38,249 nucleotides of DNA from Firmicutes bacterium UBA5486 (GTDB taxonomy: Bacteria > Bacillota > UBA4882 > UBA10575), in NCBI GenBank assembly GCA_002427045.1, contig DIPO01000071.1, positions 1-38,249 on the forward strand. The letters are read 5' to 3'. This document shows, piece after piece, positions 7,847 through 15,568 of the stretch (position 1 is its first letter; every line of letters begins with the position of its first letter). The position numbers and the translations under genes are program-made. The notes beneath the pieces are model-generated. The model had not been told where the DNA came from and searched no databases. It saw only the letters and a list, made by a program, of their open reading frames with translations.

Positions 7847-8375
7847 GTTTGGTTTAATAAGGCACGGAACTACTGATTGGAATATCGAGAGACGAATCCA
7901 GGGTTGGTCAGATATTCCTTTAAATGCACGTGGCAGGAGAGAGGTATCAATACTAGCCAAAACTTTGAAAGGGCAGGATTGGGAGTTTATTATTACTAGT
8001 GATTTAAAGAGAGCTAAGGAGACTGGTAGGATTATCGGAGATCATCTGGAGATTCCGTTTTTTACTTTTGAAGGGCTTAGAGAGCGGAAGTTTGGGCCTG
8101 TAGAGGGAATGACCATAGGGGAGCTGAGAGCGGCTTATCCAGATTCTGATGGTGAACTACTCCTACCTGGGCTTGAATCCCGTCAGGAGATAAATGAACG
8201 GGCTTTAACAGTAATGAATCTCTTAACAGTACTCTTTCATGACCGCCGGATACTCATTGTTTCTCATGGCGGTTTTCTCCGGGCTTTCTTCTTGAGCTTA
8301 GGTTTAAACCGAAAAGTACCGGAGAATGCTGAGATGATCGAGGTTACCTGGGAAGGATCATGGAATATATTATAA
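7836..8375 (+). CDS. Histidine phosphatase family protein (phosphoglycerate mutase-like)
   Basis: The 179-aa protein belongs to the branch-1 histidine phosphatase superfamily. The phosphohistidine motif LIRHGTTDWN (residues 7-16) and the second catalytic His in VSHGG are intact, and ERKFGPVEG supplies the usual acid. The length fits the GpmB/CobC-like group, so a phosphatase role is more likely than glycolytic mutase. The start overlaps aroH, and hisC follows only 11 bases after the stop, so it is embedded in the aromatic operon. The substrate is not deducible from sequence. Confidence 0.88.
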   Translation: MKTKFGLIRHGTTDWNIERRIQGWSDIPLNARGRREVSILAKTLKGQDWEFIITSDLKRAKETGRIIGDHLEIPFFTFEGLRERKFGPVEGMTIGELRAAYPDSDGELLLPGLESRQEINERALTVMNLLTVLFHDRRILIVSHGGFLRAFFLSLGLNRKVPENAEMIEVTWEGSWNIL

Positions 8376-8386
8376 GGAGGATAAGA

Positions 8387-9487
8387 ATGGAATATAAATC
8401 ACTTATTCGTAAAGAAATTTTAGAAATCACCCCTTATGTGCCTGGGAAACCTATAGAAGAGGTAAAAAGAGAGTTGGGGATCCAGGATGTCATCAAAATG
8501 GCTTCAAATGAAAATCCGTTAGGGCCTTCTCCTAAGGCTGTTAAGGCTGTTCAGGGGATGTTGGATGAAGCACATCTTTATCCTGATGGGAGTTGTTTCT
8601 CTTTAAAAGAAGCATTGGGGCAGGAGTTAGGGGTTAATACAGATCAGATTATTGTTGGTAATGGTTCTGATGAGATTATTAAACTTTTTGCTGAAGCTTT
8701 TTTCCAGCCGGATGATGAAATTATTGTTGCGGATCCAACTTTTGGCGAATATGCTTATGCTACCCGGTTAATGGGAGCACGTTTAATTAAAGTAAAAGGA
8801 GAGGGTTTGGGCCATGATTTGGATAAGATGGCTCAGGCTGTAACCAGCAGGACAAAAGCGGTCTTTATCTGTAATCCGAATAATCCCACTGGAACAATGA
8901 ATAGCAGGGAAGAAGTAGAAAGTTTTCTTCGACAGCTACCTGCTAATGTTCTGGTTGTTTTTGACCAAGCTTATCTGGAGTATGTAGAGGCTCCGGATTT
9001 TCCTGATGGACTTGATTATTTATCTGATGACCGGGTTCTTGTATTAAGAACATTTTCTAAGATTCATGGCCTTGCTGCTTTACGTGTCGGTTATGGAGTA
9101 GGTTCAAAGGAACTCATCTCTTATATTGAAAGGGTAAGGGAACCCTTTAATGTAAACCGCATGGCACAGACGGCAGCTATCGCTGCACTTACTGATCGGG
9201 AACACCTTGAACTAAGCAGGGAGGTTAATCACAAGGAAAAAGAAGAAATCTATTCCTCTCTTGAAGCGTTAGGACTGGAATATTTACCTAGTGAAACTAA
9301 TTTTATTCTTTTTTCCACGCCCTTTTCAGCACAAACTGTTTTTCAGGCATTGCTTAAAAAAGGTATAATTATTCGTGCGGCAGATGGCTTTGGATTACCT
9401 AAACATCTTAGGGTAACAGTAGGTACAGAAGAGCAGAACCAGAGGTTTCTGCAGGCGCTTAGGCAGGTGCTTGCTGAACTGAGGTAG
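8387..9487 (+). CDS. hisC: Histidinol-phosphate / aromatic aminotransferase
   Basis: The 366-aa PLP enzyme is a class I/II (fold type I) aminotransferase of the HisC group. The schiff-base Lys225 lies in RTFSKIHGL, with the substrate-binding ASNENPLGPSP near residue 38 and CNPNNPTG near 160. The ATG at 8387 is chosen because AAGGAGG lies just upstream; the longer reading from 8360 overlaps the previous gene. HisC enzymes in Bacillota also transaminate phenylpyruvate and hydroxyphenylpyruvate. Its position between aroH and aroF/tyrA suggests that role here, possibly alongside histidine synthesis (no other his gene is in this window). Confidence 0.92.
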   Translation: MEYKSLIRKEILEITPYVPGKPIEEVKRELGIQDVIKMASNENPLGPSPKAVKAVQGMLDEAHLYPDGSCFSLKEALGQELGVNTDQIIVGNGSDEIIKLFAEAFFQPDDEIIVADPTFGEYAYATRLMGARLIKVKGEGLGHDLDKMAQAVTSRTKAVFICNPNNPTGTMNSREEVESFLRQLPANVLVVFDQAYLEYVEAPDFPDGLDYLSDDRVLVLRTFSKIHGLAALRVGYGVGSKELISYIERVREPFNVNRMAQTAAIAALTDREHLELSREVNHKEKEEIYSSLEALGLEYLPSETNFILFSTPFSAQTVFQALLKKGIIIRAADGFGLPKHLRVTVGTEEQNQRFLQALRQVLAELR

Positions 9488-9503
9488 TTAATCTACAAGG
9501 GCA

Positions 9504-9648
9504 TTTCTAAGTAGTCGCTCACGCTGGCTACCGCCCGCACACATGAAATGATGAAAATACAGCTCCCATCTACAGGTTACAAAGGCTGTCATTCAACACG
9601 AGCTACGAGCGACCAGCGACGAGATTCGAGCTGTATTTTCTAAGTAGT
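9504..9648. repeat. Degenerate intergenic repeat, copy C, with flanking repeats
   Basis: The 34-base core at 9590-9623 lies on the minus strand and matches copies A and B. It is bracketed by a perfect 12-bp inverted repeat, AAAATACAGCTC (9554-9565) and GAGCTGTATTTT (9628-9639). Outside that is a 12-bp direct repeat TTTCTAAGTAGT (9504-9515 and 9637-9648). The 12-mer AGTAGTCGCTCA (9510-9521) recurs at 13973-13984. No coding sequence is evident. The layout suggests a decayed mobile or MITE-like element between hisC and aroF. Confidence 0.6.
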
Positions 9649-9742
9649 AGGATGGGAAAATGGGAAAGATTTATTGAATTTTTGGATTTGCTGTCAATGG
9701 GCAGTAAAAAATACAAGTAGAATGGTAGAAAGGATGAATTAC

Positions 9743-10756
9743 ATGGTTATTATTATTTCACACAAAGCTCGTGAGGAACAATTGGAGAGAATACAAAAAA
9801 GATTAACGGAATTAGGTTTTGGTATCCATCTTTCACGGGGAGTAGAAAAGACGCTTATTGGTGCTATTGGTGACAAGACTCCAGAGCTCATCCATTCCAT
9901 AGAGGCAATGGATGGGGTAGAAAAAGTAATTCCTATCTTAAAACCTTTTAAATTATCAGGCCGGGATTTTAAGCCGGAGCCTACCCAGGTGCGAGTGGGG
10001 AATGCAGTTTTTGGCGGTAAGGAAACAGTAATAATCGCAGGCCCTTGCGCAATTGAAAATCGAGATCAATTGTTTTCTGCTGCTAAAGAGGTTAAGGCGA
10101 TTGGTGGAAAGATTTTGCGGGGAGGGGCTTATAAACCCCGTACTTCTCCTTATTCATTTCAGGGCCTTAAAGAAGAAGGTTTAAAACTTTTAAAGGAAGT
10201 AAGCGAAGAAACTGGTTTGCCTGTGGTCACAGAAGTGGTTTCTCCCCACGAAGTGGAATTGGTAGCCCGTTATTCACAGATGTTGCAGATTGGTGCAAGA
10301 AACATGCAGAATTTTTCGCTTCTGCGGGAAGTTGGAAGAACAGGAATACCAGTACTTTTAAAACGAGGAATTGCCGCTACCATAGAAGAGTGGTTAATGG
10401 CGGCAGAATATATTATTAAAGAAGGTAACTACCAGGTAGTACTCTGCGAACGGGGGATTCGGACTTTTGAGACTGCAACAAGGAATACCCTGGATATTAG
10501 TGCTGTTCCTTTGATTAAAGAATGGAGCCATCTGCCAATAATTGTTGATCCTAGCCATGCTTCCGGCCGGAGAAGTTTAGTTCTTCCGCTGGCTCGGGCG
10601 GCACTAGCAGCCGGAGCTGATGGCTTAATGGTGGAGGTTCATCCGGATCCGGAACATGCCCTTTCCGATGGCCCTCAGTCATTGGATTTTGCTCAATTTG
10701 AGAAGATGGTTGCCGGCCTTAAACCTATTCTTCAAGCGATAGGGAAAACGCTATGA
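9743..10756 (+). CDS. aroF: 3-deoxy-7-phosphoheptulonate (DAHP) synthase
   Basis: The 337-aa enzyme joins PEP and erythrose-4-phosphate, the committing step of the shikimate pathway. A ferredoxin-like regulatory domain occupies about residues 1-70. The (beta/alpha)8 catalytic domain follows, with AGPCAIEN, GGAYKPRTSPYSFQG, IGARNMQNF, LLKRG, DPSHASGRR and EVHPDP. This is the AroA-beta/KDOPS-like type with N-terminal feedback domain found in Bacillota and Thermotoga. The ATG at 9743 is chosen over upstream in-frame starts because AAAGG lies about 9 bases ahead and the family begins with a MVIII-type strand. The stop overlaps tyrA by 4 bases. Confidence 0.95.
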   Translation: MVIIISHKAREEQLERIQKRLTELGFGIHLSRGVEKTLIGAIGDKTPELIHSIEAMDGVEKVIPILKPFKLSGRDFKPEPTQVRVGNAVFGGKETVIIAGPCAIENRDQLFSAAKEVKAIGGKILRGGAYKPRTSPYSFQGLKEEGLKLLKEVSEETGLPVVTEVVSPHEVELVARYSQMLQIGARNMQNFSLLREVGRTGIPVLLKRGIAATIEEWLMAAEYIIKEGNYQVVLCERGIRTFETATRNTLDISAVPLIKEWSHLPIIVDPSHASGRRSLVLPLARAALAAGADGLMVEVHPDPEHALSDGPQSLDFAQFEKMVAGLKPILQAIGKTL

Positions 10757-11868
10757 AAACAGATAAAATTGCCATTATTGGTTTAGGTTTGATTGGCGGT
10801 TCTTTAGGAATGGCTCTGTGCCGGCATGATGGGAAGCTTGAGGTTACGGGATATGATTCCTCATCGCAAGTTTGTACAGAAGCTTTAGCAAGAAATGCTG
10901 TTCATAAGATTGCCTCTAATTTAGAAGAGGCAATCAAAGAGGCGGGTCTGGTTTTGCTGGCAGTTCCGGTAGAAAAGATCCAAGGGGTTGTAGAAGAGTC
11001 TTCTTACTATTTTAAAACCGGGAGTGTAGTAATGGATGTGGGAAGTGCTAAAGGAGTATTGGCTCGTACAATACCTTCGCTTCTTCCTCCCGGTGTATAT
11101 TATGTTGGCGGCCATCCGATGACTGGTGCTGAAAGTTCCGGTATCTTTGCCGCTGATCCTTTTCTTTTTCAAAATGCGGTTTTTCTCTTAACACCTACCG
11201 AAAATATTCCTCCGGAGCTTGTTAAGGAATTATATGATGTAATTAAAATAGTGGGTGGTATACCTCTTCTATTAACCCCGGAAGAACATGATAAGATGGT
11301 GGCGGTTGTGAGCCATCTACCTCATTTACTTGCTGCTGCTTTAGTGAATTATGCTTCACGCTTTAATCAAGATTATCCGCAGACGCTCTCTCTGGCGGCG
11401 GGGGGGTTTCGGGATACTACTAGGGTAGCAATGGGTTCGCCTGCTCTTTGGCGGGAAATATTCAATTCTAACCGGTTTTCTTTACTCCAAGCGCTGGAAG
11501 GCTTTATTGGGGAGCTTCAAGGCTTCTCTCGTGAACTGTTTACCGGGGAAATGGAGTTATTAGAAAAAAGGTTAGGCCAAGCGGCGATTGTCAGATCAGA
11601 AATTCCCTTTAGAAATAAAGGTTTTCTTGATCTCTCTCACGAATTGGTAGTACTGCTCCAAGATCGTCCGGGAGCGATTGCGGAGGTTACACTTGTTTTA
11701 GCAGGCGATGCTATAAATATTAAAGATATTGAAATTCTAAGAGTAAGGGAAGGAGAAGGGGGTACTTTAAAGCTGGCTTTTGAAGATGAAAGGCAGCTCA
11801 AGAAGGCAGCTGGTTTACTTAGAGAGCAAGGGTTTACAGTACGGATTAGAGGGAGGGAGCGGGTATGA
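10753..11868 (+). CDS. tyrA: Prephenate dehydrogenase
   Basis: The 371-aa enzyme oxidatively decarboxylates prephenate to 4-hydroxyphenylpyruvate for tyrosine. It has an N-terminal NAD-binding Rossmann fold (GLGLIGGSLG, residues 10-19), a helical dimerisation and catalytic domain including GGHPMTG and the VSHLPH motif, and a C-terminal ACT domain (about 293-371, LLQDRPGAIAEV) for amino acid feedback. No chorismate mutase domain is fused, consistent with a separate aroH upstream. It overlaps both neighbours by 4 bases (ATGA), so it is translationally coupled to aroF and aroA. Confidence 0.96.
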   Translation: MKTDKIAIIGLGLIGGSLGMALCRHDGKLEVTGYDSSSQVCTEALARNAVHKIASNLEEAIKEAGLVLLAVPVEKIQGVVEESSYYFKTGSVVMDVGSAKGVLARTIPSLLPPGVYYVGGHPMTGAESSGIFAADPFLFQNAVFLLTPTENIPPELVKELYDVIKIVGGIPLLLTPEEHDKMVAVVSHLPHLLAAALVNYASRFNQDYPQTLSLAAGGFRDTTRVAMGSPALWREIFNSNRFSLLQALEGFIGELQGFSRELFTGEMELLEKRLGQAAIVRSEIPFRNKGFLDLSHELVVLLQDRPGAIAEVTLVLAGDAINIKDIEILRVREGEGGTLKLAFEDERQLKKAAGLLREQGFTVRIRGRERV

Positions 11869-13157
11869 AGGTTTATATTGGCCCGGCTTCTTCTTTACAA
11901 GGCAAAGTACGCGCGCCTTCTTCCAAGAATTATTCTACCAGGTACTTATGGGTTTCGGCTTTAACTGACGGGGAATCGCTTATCCATTTTCCTGCTCAGA
12001 ATGATGATGCCCGAGCACTGATCAGTTGTTGCCAAAACTTGGGGGCAAAAATTACTGAAGGAAAAGAGTACATAAAAATTAAGGGCTTTGGCAAAAATCC
12101 TGTTGCTGTTTCTAATCTTAACCCGGAAAATGGTGGGCTGGTTCTCCGTTTACTGCTTGCTTTGGGCCTTTTATTACCAAAAGTAAGGTTTACTACCAAG
12201 TATGAGGAATCACTTGGGAAGCGTCCTCAGGAGGATCTTTTGACAGCTCTACGTTATTTAGGTGCCAAAGTCGAAGATGAAGATGGTCATTTGCCGATTA
12301 CGATTAGAGGGGGAAGGCCAATTACTCAAAGGGAAGTGGAGGTCTCAGGGCTGGTAAGTTCGCAATATGCAACAGCCTTGCTGATGGTTGCACCTCTATT
12401 AGGGGGGATGAAGCTAAGAATTTCTGGCGGATTATCCTCTAAGCCTCCTTTAGCCACAACTTTACAGGTGATGAAAGAAGCGGGAGTTAAAGTGAATGTA
12501 GACTGGCCTCATTTATTTTTTCAAGTTCCAACTCTGGAATATCAGCCTGGTGAATACCGGGTTCCTGGAGATTATCCAGGAGCTTCAACACTATTAGCTG
12601 CTGCTGCTCTACTCCCGTCTGATGTAATTATTACCAATCTCCATCCTGATGACCAGCAAGGGGAGAAAAAAATAATTCCCTATCTTCAAAGGATGGGGGT
12701 GGAGATTATCACTAAAGACTGCGAGGTAGAGGTTAAAGGGGGCAGCCCCCTTAAAGCTGTTGATTTTTATGGTGATGATGCGATTGATGCTGTGCTTTCT
12801 ATGGCAGCTGTTGCGGCTTATACTCAAGGTACTACCAGATTTATGCGGGTTGCTAATTTACGGTGGAAGGAATCAGACCGTATTGGCGATTTTGCTAGAG
12901 AACTGAAGAAACTAGGCGTAGAAGTGAAAGAACTTTCTGATGGATTTTTAATCAATGGCCAGCCTAATGGTTATGAAGGTGGAATTGAGATTGATACCTA
13001 CAATGACCATCGAATGGTTATGACTTTTTCCATTATGGCATTACGAACGCGGAAGGGATTGGTGATCAAAGATGCGGAACATGTTAGCAAATCCTATCCG
13101 GAGTTTTTTTCAGATTTAGCTTCTCTAGGTGCGACAGTAAAAGTATTATCTGATTAG
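11865..13157 (+). CDS. aroA: 5-enolpyruvylshikimate-3-phosphate synthase, divergent
   Basis: The 430-aa enzyme transfers enolpyruvate from PEP to shikimate-3-phosphate. Conserved elements are Lys21 and Arg26 (SSKNYSTR), Arg in GKRPQEDL, SSQ, DAIDAVL, WKESDRI, YNDHRM and the late Lys in VSKSYPEFF. It is unusual: the Ser after the first Lys is Asn22. The normally invariant NAGTAMRPL-type loop reads NGGLVLRLL (residues 89-97), so the equivalents of E. coli Thr97 and Pro101 are both Leu (92 and 96). The Arg in that loop is kept. Operon position after tyrA supports AroA rather than MurA. It overlaps tyrA by 4 bases. Confidence 0.9.
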   Translation: MKVYIGPASSLQGKVRAPSSKNYSTRYLWVSALTDGESLIHFPAQNDDARALISCCQNLGAKITEGKEYIKIKGFGKNPVAVSNLNPENGGLVLRLLLALGLLLPKVRFTTKYEESLGKRPQEDLLTALRYLGAKVEDEDGHLPITIRGGRPITQREVEVSGLVSSQYATALLMVAPLLGGMKLRISGGLSSKPPLATTLQVMKEAGVKVNVDWPHLFFQVPTLEYQPGEYRVPGDYPGASTLLAAAALLPSDVIITNLHPDDQQGEKKIIPYLQRMGVEIITKDCEVEVKGGSPLKAVDFYGDDAIDAVLSMAAVAAYTQGTTRFMRVANLRWKESDRIGDFARELKKLGVEVKELSDGFLINGQPNGYEGGIEIDTYNDHRMVMTFSIMALRTRKGLVIKDAEHVSKSYPEFFSDLASLGATVKVLSD

Positions 13158-13170
13158 GGAGATATAATAT

Positions 13171-13974
13171 ATGGGATTTGATCTTCATACACACTCATTT
13201 TATTCTGATGGGTTATTAACACCTTCCCAATTATTAAGTGAAGCAAAAGCAATTGGATTAGAGGGTATTGCCCTTACTGACCATGATACTGTTGATGGTT
13301 TGCCTGAATTCCTGCGAATGAGTAAAGGACAAGGTATAATTGCTATCCCTGGCGTAGAACTCTCTACTGAGTATCAGGGAACAGAGTCACATATCCTTGG
13401 TTATGGAATTAATTATCAAGATCCAAAACTGCTTTCTTGCTTATCCCGAGTCTTAGCCTCAAGAAAGGTTAGAGCCGAAAAGATTTTGCAATTACTAGCG
13501 AGACAAGGAATCAAACTTACTTGGCAAGAAATTGTAAAAGATGCGCCTGGAGGTTTTGTCGGGCGTTATCAGATCTACCGGGCGATGAAAGAGAAAGGCT
13601 ATATTAATGAAGATCGGGATAAGAAGGCTTTTGATTATTATCTAGGGATTCAAGGGGTAGCTTATGTACCGCATCATGAGTTATCTTCTATTGAAGCACT
13701 TAAACTTATAAAGGAGGTTGGGGGAGTATCGGTTTTAGCCCATCCGGGGCGTTTAATTAAAGATGAATGGATTAAGTTTTTAGCGGCCAATGGCCTCGCG
13801 GGGATAGAGGTCTTTTACCCGGAACATACTCCGGAGATGATCCAAGAATATCTGCATCTTGCTGAAGAATTAGGATTATTTGTAACCGGCGGATCTGACT
13901 ATCATGGAGTCCCGGAGGAGAGAAGACTTGGTGAGGCAGTAGTTGAAAGGAAATATATTGAAAAGCTTTTTTAG
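13171..13974 (+). CDS. PHP-domain metal-dependent phosphoesterase
   Basis: The 267-aa protein is a PHP-family hydrolase of the RNase AM / YciV / nucleoside bisphosphate phosphatase type. Metal-binding motifs are complete: DLHTHSFYSDG (residues 4-14), LTDHDT, PGVELS, LAHPGR and GSDYHG. AGGGAG lies upstream of the ATG, 13 bases after aroA, so it ends the aromatic operon. Family members hydrolyse 3',5'-bisphosphorylated or short RNA ends; the actual substrate is not shown by sequence. No signal peptide is seen. Confidence 0.88.
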   Translation: MGFDLHTHSFYSDGLLTPSQLLSEAKAIGLEGIALTDHDTVDGLPEFLRMSKGQGIIAIPGVELSTEYQGTESHILGYGINYQDPKLLSCLSRVLASRKVRAEKILQLLARQGIKLTWQEIVKDAPGGFVGRYQIYRAMKEKGYINEDRDKKAFDYYLGIQGVAYVPHHELSSIEALKLIKEVGGVSVLAHPGRLIKDEWIKFLAANGLAGIEVFYPEHTPEMIQEYLHLAEELGLFVTGGSDYHGVPEERRLGEAVVERKYIEKLF

Positions 13975-14059
13975 TAGTCGCTCATGAATAAAGTCAAAGC
14001 ATATTTGCTTTATCTATTGGTAATAATAAATTACGCATACTTGTACTAGGAGGTTTAAC

Positions 14060-14215
14060 TTGAAAACCAGAAAAAAGATTGGAATTTTTAAAATAATTTC
14101 TTTGATAATTAGAGAAATAATCACCCCTGAAGAAGGATTCTTTCTTTGCTGTCAGGAATTAAAGGGAATTTTCCTTACGATTAAAGGAAAAGAATATTCT
14201 ATCGATAAATTTTAA
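14060..14215 (+). CDS. Small hypothetical protein (51 aa)
   Basis: A 51-codon ORF starts with TTG, preceded by a strong AGGAGG 6 bases upstream. The product is basic and amphipathic, with MKTRKKIGIFKIISLIIREI at the N-terminus and a beta-rich tail (GIFLTIKGKEYSIDKF). It contains CC at about residues 30-31. I do not recognise a family. The ribosome binding site is the main evidence; nothing links it to its neighbours. Confidence 0.5.
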   Translation: MKTRKKIGIFKIISLIIREIITPEEGFFLCCQELKGIFLTIKGKEYSIDKF

Positions 14216-14234
14216 AATAATTATCGAAAAACCC

Positions 14235-14263
14235 TTTACTTTTTTATCAAAGTAGGTTATAAT
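14235..14263 (+). promoter_or_regulatory. Sigma-A promoter of the tRNA-Val/tRNA-Asp unit
   Basis: TTTACT (14235-14240), a 17-base spacer and a perfect TATAAT (14258-14263) lie 17 bases before tRNA-Val. This is among the best promoters in the window. Confidence 0.85.
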
Positions 14264-14280
14264 AATTTTTGCATCGTTAA

Positions 14281-14356
14281 GGGCGAATAGCTCAGTTGGG
14301 AGAGCACTTGCCTTACAAGCAAGGGGTCACAGGTTCGAGACCTGTTTCGCCCACCA
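14281..14356 (+). tRNA. tRNA-Val (anticodon UAC)
   Basis: Acceptor strands GGGCGAA (14281-14287) and TTCGCCC (14346-14352) pair fully, followed by A and an encoded CCA. The D-arm GCTCAGTTGGGAGAGC is canonical. The anticodon stem CTTGC/GCAAG holds the loop CTTACAA, giving anticodon TAC. The T-arm contains GGTTCGAGACC. Confidence 0.97.
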
Positions 14357-14363
14357 TATTACT

Positions 14364-14441
14364 GGAGCCGTGGTGTAGTCGGTTTAACATGCCAGCCTGT
14401 CACGCTGGAGATCGCGGGTTCGAGTCCCGTCGGCTCCGCCA
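14364..14441 (+). tRNA. tRNA-Asp (anticodon GUC)
   Basis: Acceptor strands GGAGCCG (14364-14370) and CGGCTCC (14431-14437) pair, followed by discriminator G and encoded CCA. The anticodon stem CCAGC/GCTGG encloses CTGTCAC, giving anticodon GTC. The T-arm contains GGTTCGAGTCC. It is 7 bases after tRNA-Val, so both share one transcript. Confidence 0.97.
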
Positions 14442-14449
14442 GAAAATAT

Positions 14450-14473
14450 CCGCTCAGTTTGGGCGGTTTTTTT
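14450..14473 (+). terminator. Terminator of the tRNA-Val/Asp unit
   Basis: CCGCTC (14450-14455) and GGGCGG (14461-14466) form a 6-bp stem with one G-U pair and a 5-base loop, followed by seven T residues. The T-tract overlaps the stop codon of the convergent transglycosylase gene. Confidence 0.85.
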
Positions 14474-15191
14474 ATGCCTTTATTCCTGCCCAGCCGGCAT
14501 TCTTCAGATCTTTACTATAAATTAAATTGGCATACTCCTTATTCTGAGCAATCCTGGAATAATTTCTTTCCATCTTTTTAAGATAAGGAGATGCTAGTTC
14601 CAACATACGTTCCCGGGTCCTATTGGGACCGGCATTATATCCTGCTAGAGCCAGAATGGTATTACCTTTAAATCTTTTTAACAGATAATCAAGGAATTTT
14701 GCCCCAGCTTGGAGGGTATCTCGCCAGTTATAAAAATCGCCATTACTAAACATCTTAAATGTTCCATAGCAGACCTGTATAAGGCCGCGTTCACCTACTC
14801 CTCCAACGGCATTAGGATAAAAGCTGGATTCAGTTTCGGCAACTGCCAGGAGTAAAAAAGGATTGATCTTAGTTGCTCGGGCACTATATAAAATAGCATA
14901 GGAGATTTCGGCAATCTGTTCAGACTGGATTCTACTTCTGGTTTGAATATGATTTTTAATTTTTTGTGCTTCACCAAAGACTTCATAAACCAACTCTAGA
15001 TTCTCAGCAATCTGCGTTAACTCTTTTTCTACTGCTTCCATTCTTTCTTCTAAAGCAGAGAATTTTCTTTCATTAGTCATTATGTAATATGATGTGAAGC
15101 AGATTAAAGAGATTGATATTCCTAGCAATGCTAGGATTATGATTTGCGTCAGAGTACTAGGATTATATATATTTGATGTTTTTAATTTCAT
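14472..15191 (-). CDS. Membrane-anchored lytic transglycosylase (SLT domain)
   Basis: The 239-aa protein has an N-terminal membrane anchor (residues about 16-38), a coiled-coil linker (about 40-72) and a Slt70-like catalytic domain (about 100-239). The catalytic Glu is Glu121 in ETESSFYPNAVG, followed by GERGLIQV and LAGYNAGP motifs. It would cut peptidoglycan glycan strands with 1,6-anhydro formation on the outer face of the membrane. The ATG has AAGGAGG upstream on the minus strand. It converges on the tRNA terminator and is a single-gene unit with its own promoter. Confidence 0.93.
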   Translation of the reverse strand: MKLKTSNIYNPSTLTQIIILALLGISISLICFTSYYIMTNERKFSALEERMEAVEKELTQIAENLELVYEVFGEAQKIKNHIQTRSRIQSEQIAEISYAILYSARATKINPFLLLAVAETESSFYPNAVGGVGERGLIQVCYGTFKMFSNGDFYNWRDTLQAGAKFLDYLLKRFKGNTILALAGYNAGPNRTRERMLELASPYLKKMERNYSRIAQNKEYANLIYSKDLKNAGWAGIKA

Positions 15192-15568
15192 TTTTAGTCC
15201 TCCTTTTCCCTTTTACAAGGAAAGGTTTAAGATAATATTGTATTATATTCAATAACATTATTACCGTTAATCTACCTTTTTATACCAAAAAAAATAATTT
15301 TACAATATAATGTCGTGAAACCAAAATTTCCTCAATTCCTTAGCTTGTAAAAAGTAAAAAAAAGTATAGAAAAATATTCCTCTATATAGTACATTATATT
15401 TATTGAATGGCTTAAAAGAGCTGTCATTTAACGCAAGCAGTAGGCTTTGAAATGTGCATTTCTCTCTTGTAGTAAAAAACAGCTACTATAGTAATACCTA
15501 TGTTTTGAGGCCTTTTCGTTGCTTGCTTTAGAAGCTGTTTTTGATCTTTTGGGTAGGTGAAAAATAGA
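15192..15568. other. Divergent gap between transglycosylase gene and yqeG
   Basis: The gap holds a minus-strand promoter (15242-15270), a partial, diverged match to the intergenic repeat core at 15425-15438 (minus orientation, about 11 of 14), and an inverted repeat AAAAACAGCT/AGCTGTTTTT (15475-15484 and 15533-15542). The last resembles the inverted repeat that brackets the core at 9590. I see no convincing plus-strand promoter. Confidence 0.45.
15242..15270 (-). promoter_or_regulatory. Promoter of the lytic transglycosylase gene
   Basis: On the minus strand, TTAACG (15270-15265), a 17-base spacer and a perfect TATAAT (15247-15242) lie about 50 bases before the start codon. Confidence 0.7.

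Larger units (their letters stand above)
13975..14280. other. Gap between PHP gene and tRNA cluster
   Basis: The gap starts with the 12-mer AGTAGTCGCTCA (13973-13984, shared with 9510-9521). It also contains a probable 51-codon ORF (14060-14215) and the tRNA promoter (14235-14263). I see no obvious terminator for the aro operon. Confidence 0.5.

Noticed and set aside
9674..9742. N-terminal extension of DAHP synthase
   Set aside because: The extension is Cys/Trp-rich and unlike the family; a ribosome binding site precedes the ATG at 9743.
9488..9742. T-box leader for aromatic amino acids before aroF
   Set aside because: No AGGGTGGNACCGCG T-box sequence or following terminator pair is present; the gap is explained by the repeat element.
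14296..14520. 74-codon plus-strand ORF
   Set aside because: It runs through both tRNA genes and their terminator, so it is a chance reading frame.
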